48,757 nt of DNA. Origin: Clostridiales bacterium (GTDB lineage: Bacteria; Bacillota; Clostridia; Oscillospirales; Oscillospiraceae). Each line of letters begins with the position of its first letter. Position 1 is the first letter of the stretch. Below the pieces are notes generated by a model. It saw nothing but the letters and a program-made list of their open reading frames with translations, did no database searches and had not been told where the DNA came from. The position numbers were made by a program, and so were the translations under genes. Location of the stretch: contig JALEII010000113.1 of assembly GCA_022770345.1 (NCBI GenBank), forward strand, positions 1 through 48,757, in the 5' to 3' direction. Below are positions 45,576 to 48,757 of this stretch, piece after piece.

Positions 45576-46492
45576 ATTGGTTTTGGTTTGCTGTTATTGC
45601 ACTGCTCTGCTGGAGCGGTTCGGACTTTTTCTCGAAAATCGGCTGCCGGGACAGCAGCGATAAGAATTCCCACCTGAAAATGGTGGTGGCCGTGGGCGTC
45701 ATCATGGGTCTACATGCGGCCTATGAGGTGTTCCTGAACGATGTACCCATCACCTGGGACATCATCTGGCTGTACCTGCCTGTGTCCCTGCTGTACATCG
45801 TATCCATGGCGCTGGGCTATGTGGGCCTGCGGTACATTGAGCTGTCCATCTCCTCCCCCATCTGCAATTCCTCCGGCGCTCTGGTGGCCATTCTCTCCAT
45901 CATTACCGGTACCGCCGGGGAAATGGTAGGAATGCAGTACCTGGCTGTGGCCATGGCCTGCATCGGCGTGGTAGCACTGAGCCTGGTGGAGGCCAATGAG
46001 GACGACGACCTGCGCAAGGCCCGTCAGCAGGCTTCCAATTACAAATACGCCAAAAGCTGGATGGCCCTGGCCCTGCCCATTGCCTACTGTCTGCTGGATG
46101 CCGCCGGGACCTTTGCGGATGCTCTGGTACTGGACAAACTGGGGGAAGGCATGGCGGATTCCTGCAACGTGGCCTATGAGCTGACGTTCCTGTTCGCCGG
46201 TGCGGTATCCCTCATTTACTTGCTGGTGGTGAAGAAGGCAAAGTTCAAGGCGGAACTGGAACTGCCCAAATATCTGGGTGCCATCTGTGAGACTGTGGGT
46301 CAGCTGTTCTATATCTATGCTCTTTCCGATACGGAACACGTCGCCATGGCGGCCCCGATCATCTCCTCTTACTGTGCCGCCAGCGTGCTGTGGAGCCGGT
46401 TGTTCCTGAAAGAAAAGCTTAGCTGGAAACACTATTTGTCCATTGCCATCATTGTGATCGGCATCATCATCATGGGCGTATTCGATATGTAA
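45572..46492 (+). CDS. EamA/DMT superfamily transporter
   Basis: About 10 TM segments: MNWFWFAVIALLCWSGSDFFSKIG...ALGYVGLRYIELSISSPICNSSGALVAILS...WSRLFLKEKLSWKHYLSIAIIVIGIIIM. Confidence 0.88.
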   Translation: MNWFWFAVIALLCWSGSDFFSKIGCRDSSDKNSHLKMVVAVGVIMGLHAAYEVFLNDVPITWDIIWLYLPVSLLYIVSMALGYVGLRYIELSISSPICNSSGALVAILSIITGTAGEMVGMQYLAVAMACIGVVALSLVEANEDDDLRKARQQASNYKYAKSWMALALPIAYCLLDAAGTFADALVLDKLGEGMADSCNVAYELTFLFAGAVSLIYLLVVKKAKFKAELELPKYLGAICETVGQLFYIYALSDTEHVAMAAPIISSYCAASVLWSRLFLKEKLSWKHYLSIAIIVIGIIIMGVFDM

Positions 46493-46496
46493 AAAA

Positions 46497-46536
46497 GAAA
46501 CGGGACAGAAGCGGAATTCTGTCCCGTTTCTTTTTT
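46497..46536 (+). terminator. Rho-independent terminator
   Basis: GAAACGGGACAGAA-gcggaa-TTCTGTCCCGTTTC + TTTTTT. Confidence 0.92.
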
Positions 46537-46604
46537 AAAATCCATTTGCTATTTTCACAGGAATGTCGTATAATAGCGGTAATTTACAAAAATGAGGTGC
46601 TTTT

Positions 46605-48053
46605 ATGGCTGTCAGCGAAAAACTCAATCTCACCATGCTCTGCGACTTCTATGAGCTGACCATGGGCAACGGCTACTTTGAGCGAGGTTACAAGGACCGC
46701 ATCTGCTATTTCGATGTGTTCTTCCGTCAGTGCCCCGACGGCGGCGGTTTTGCCATTGCGGCAGGTCTGGAGCAGATTGTCCGGTATATCCGGGACCTGC
46801 ACTTTGATCCGGAGGACATCGAATACCTCCGGGGACGGAACCTGTTCTGCGAGGAATTCCTGCAGTATCTGGCCAATTTCCGCTTCACCGGCGATATCTG
46901 GGCCGTACCGGAGGGAACGCCCATCTTCCCCAAAGAGCCAATCATCACGGTCCGGGCCCCAGCCATCGAGGCTCAGCTCATCGAGACGTTCCTGCTTCTG
47001 AGCATCAACCATCAGAGCCTCATTGCCACCAAGGCCAACCGGGTGGTTCGTGCCGCTGAGGGCCGGACTGTACTGGAATTCGGCTCCCGCCGGGCCCAGG
47101 GAGCGGATGCGGCCATTCTGGGTGCCAGAGCGGCCTATATCGGCGGCTGCAACGGCACCGCCTGCACCATCTCCGACCAGCTTTACGGCGTGCACGCCGG
47201 AGGCACCATGGCCCATGCCTGGGTGCAGATGTTCGACAGCGAATACGAAGCCTTCAAGGCCTACTGCGAGATTTACCCTACCAACGCTGTGCTGCTGGTG
47301 GACACCTATAACACCCTGCATTCCGGTGTGCCAAACGCCATCAAGGCCTTTAACGAAGTCCTGAAGCCTATGGGCATCACCAAATGCGGTATCCGGCTGG
47401 ATTCCGGCGACATGGCCTATCTGACGCAGCAGGCCCGGAAGATGCTGGACGAGGCGGGCTGGACCGAGTGCCAGATCTCCGTTTCAAACTCTCTGGACGA
47501 ATATATCATTCAGGATCTTCTCCGTCAGGGGGCCAAGATCGATATGTTCGGCGTGGGTGAGCGGCTTATCACCGCCCGGTCAGAACCGGTGTTTGGCGGC
47601 GTTTACAAGCTGGCCGCCGTGGAGGATGCCGACGGCAACATCCAGCCGAAAATCAAAATCTCCGAGAACGTGGGAAAGATCACCAACCCTCACTTCAAGA
47701 AGCTCTACCGGTTCTACGGCAACGACACCGGAAAAGCCATTGCGGACTACCTCTGCGTTCACGATGAAGTGGTGGATGACAGCAAGGACCTGACGATTTT
47801 CGACCCGGATGCCACCTGGAAAACGAAAACCGTGTATAATTACACTGCCCGGGAACTGCAGGTACCTATTTTCAAGAACGGTGAACTGGTCTATTCCCTG
47901 CCCTCCTTGCAGGAGATCAAGGCCTACTGCACAAAGGAAGTGGACGCCCTCTGGGACGAGGTGAAGCGCTTCGACAACCCCCACACCTACTATGTGGACC
48001 TTTCCCAGAAGCTGTGGGACATTAAATACGACCTGCTGAAGCACCACAGATGA
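46605..48053 (+). CDS. pncB: Nicotinate phosphoribosyltransferase
   Basis: MLCDFYELTMGNGYFERGY, LEFGSRRAQGADAAILGARAAYIGGCNGTA, GIRLDSGDMAYLTQQARKMLDEAGW. Confidence 0.95.
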   Translation: MAVSEKLNLTMLCDFYELTMGNGYFERGYKDRICYFDVFFRQCPDGGGFAIAAGLEQIVRYIRDLHFDPEDIEYLRGRNLFCEEFLQYLANFRFTGDIWAVPEGTPIFPKEPIITVRAPAIEAQLIETFLLLSINHQSLIATKANRVVRAAEGRTVLEFGSRRAQGADAAILGARAAYIGGCNGTACTISDQLYGVHAGGTMAHAWVQMFDSEYEAFKAYCEIYPTNAVLLVDTYNTLHSGVPNAIKAFNEVLKPMGITKCGIRLDSGDMAYLTQQARKMLDEAGWTECQISVSNSLDEYIIQDLLRQGAKIDMFGVGERLITARSEPVFGGVYKLAAVEDADGNIQPKIKISENVGKITNPHFKKLYRFYGNDTGKAIADYLCVHDEVVDDSKDLTIFDPDATWKTKTVYNYTARELQVPIFKNGELVYSLPSLQEIKAYCTKEVDALWDEVKRFDNPHTYYVDLSQKLWDIKYDLLKHHR

Positions 48054-48559
48054 GAAACCGTCAAGTGCAGTCCATCGCCCTTGGAGGCGTGCTGGCGGGG
48101 CTGGCCGTGGTATTTCTGAGCCTGGGGACTTTGATCCCCGGCACGACCTACGTCTGCCCCCTGCTTTGCCTGCTCCTTTGTAAGGTTGTCTACGAAAAAT
48201 GCGGGGCAAAGTTGGCCTGGACCTGGTATGCGGCGGTGGCTCTGCTGGGGCTGCTGCTATCCCCGGACAAAGAGGCCGCGGGGGTGTTTCTGGCCCTGGG
48301 CAGCTACCCTATCGTAAAGCCGATTTTTGAAAAGAGTCATCTGCGTTGGTTCTGGAAACTGGTGTTCTTCAATGTGCTGAGCATCGGCCTTTATTGGGTC
48401 CTGATTTCCTTGATGGGCCTGGAGGTGGAGGGGGCCACCGTGGAGGCCCAGCGGATTTTGCTGTTGGTGCTGTTGGTCTTGGGCAACGTTACGTTTCTGG
48501 TGACGGATTTCCTGTTGACCACTCTGGATAAGCGGTATTTTCACCGGAAAAAGGCATGA
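48050..48559 (+). CDS. Hypothetical multi-TM membrane protein
   Basis: About 5 hydrophobic segments ([37 protein letters not shown]...); translationally coupled to pncB. Confidence 0.75.
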   Translation: MRNRQVQSIALGGVLAGLAVVFLSLGTLIPGTTYVCPLLCLLLCKVVYEKCGAKLAWTWYAAVALLGLLLSPDKEAAGVFLALGSYPIVKPIFEKSHLRWFWKLVFFNVLSIGLYWVLISLMGLEVEGATVEAQRILLLVLLVLGNVTFLVTDFLLTTLDKRYFHRKKA

Positions 48560-48757
48560 AATGGTATGTGTATATTCTCCGCTGCGCCGACGGGACCCTC
48601 TACACCGGCTCGACCAATGACCCGGATCGCCGTCTGGCGGCCCACAACGCCGGGAAAGGGGCAAAATACACCCGTTGCCGTCTGCCCGTGACCATGGTCT
48701 ACCGGGAGGAACTGCCCGACAAGCCTGCCGCTTTGCGGCGGGAATGGGCCGTCAAGC
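48556..48757 (+). CDS. GIY-YIG nuclease family protein, truncated by window end
   Basis: [67 protein letters not shown]. Confidence 0.92.
   Translation, partial: MKWYVYILRCADGTLYTGSTNDPDRRLAAHNAGKGAKYTRCRLPVTMVYREELPDKPAALRREWAVK

Noticed and set aside
1-48757. CRISPR array, cas genes, transposases or prophage
   Set aside because: No regularly spaced direct repeats, no transposase or phage structural motifs seen; the only accessory-looking sequence is the hsdS fragment.

Overview
This ~48.8 kb window is a gene-dense chromosomal segment from a GC-rich, spore-forming Firmicute, probably Oscillospiraceae-like (inferred from SpoIIR, the T-box and IreB; taxonomy not verified). Main contents, left to right: a start-less type I restriction specificity (hsdS) fragment next to tRNA-Ser(CGA); spoIIR and ispE; a divergent pair of predicted membrane proteins (zinc-ribbon/Big2 and kinase-like/Fn3); an uninterrupted aromatic amino acid operon aroF-tyrA-aroB-aroA-aroC-pheA-aroE/K-aroQ; a mazF-like toxin without a visible antitoxin; nnrD; T-box-pheST; ireB; a two-component system; xth; an ABC transporter with a long coiled-coil permease; D-lactate dehydrogenase; an aminotransferase; glnN; an Na/Pi cotransporter; dut-nrdG; an AbrB/PLP-lyase/DMT operon; pncB; and a truncated GIY-YIG gene. 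The strongest finding is not in the ORF track. It is a 19-aa Phe/Tyr-rich leader peptide (MFSNLFAAYFTYYYFYDQK) with its own promoter, a hairpin over the Tyr/Phe codons, and mutually exclusive antiterminator and terminator hairpins just before aroF. This looks like ribosome-mediated attenuation of the whole operon, while pheST about 10 kb away uses a T-box. Other leads are the divergent kinase/zinc-ribbon pair with back-to-back promoters, a recurrent TTGCATTTTTT -35 motif, interleaved face-to-face promoters between dacF and a comEA-like gene, and an RBS-sequestering hairpin downstream of mazF. All calls come from reading the sequence; no database search was run.
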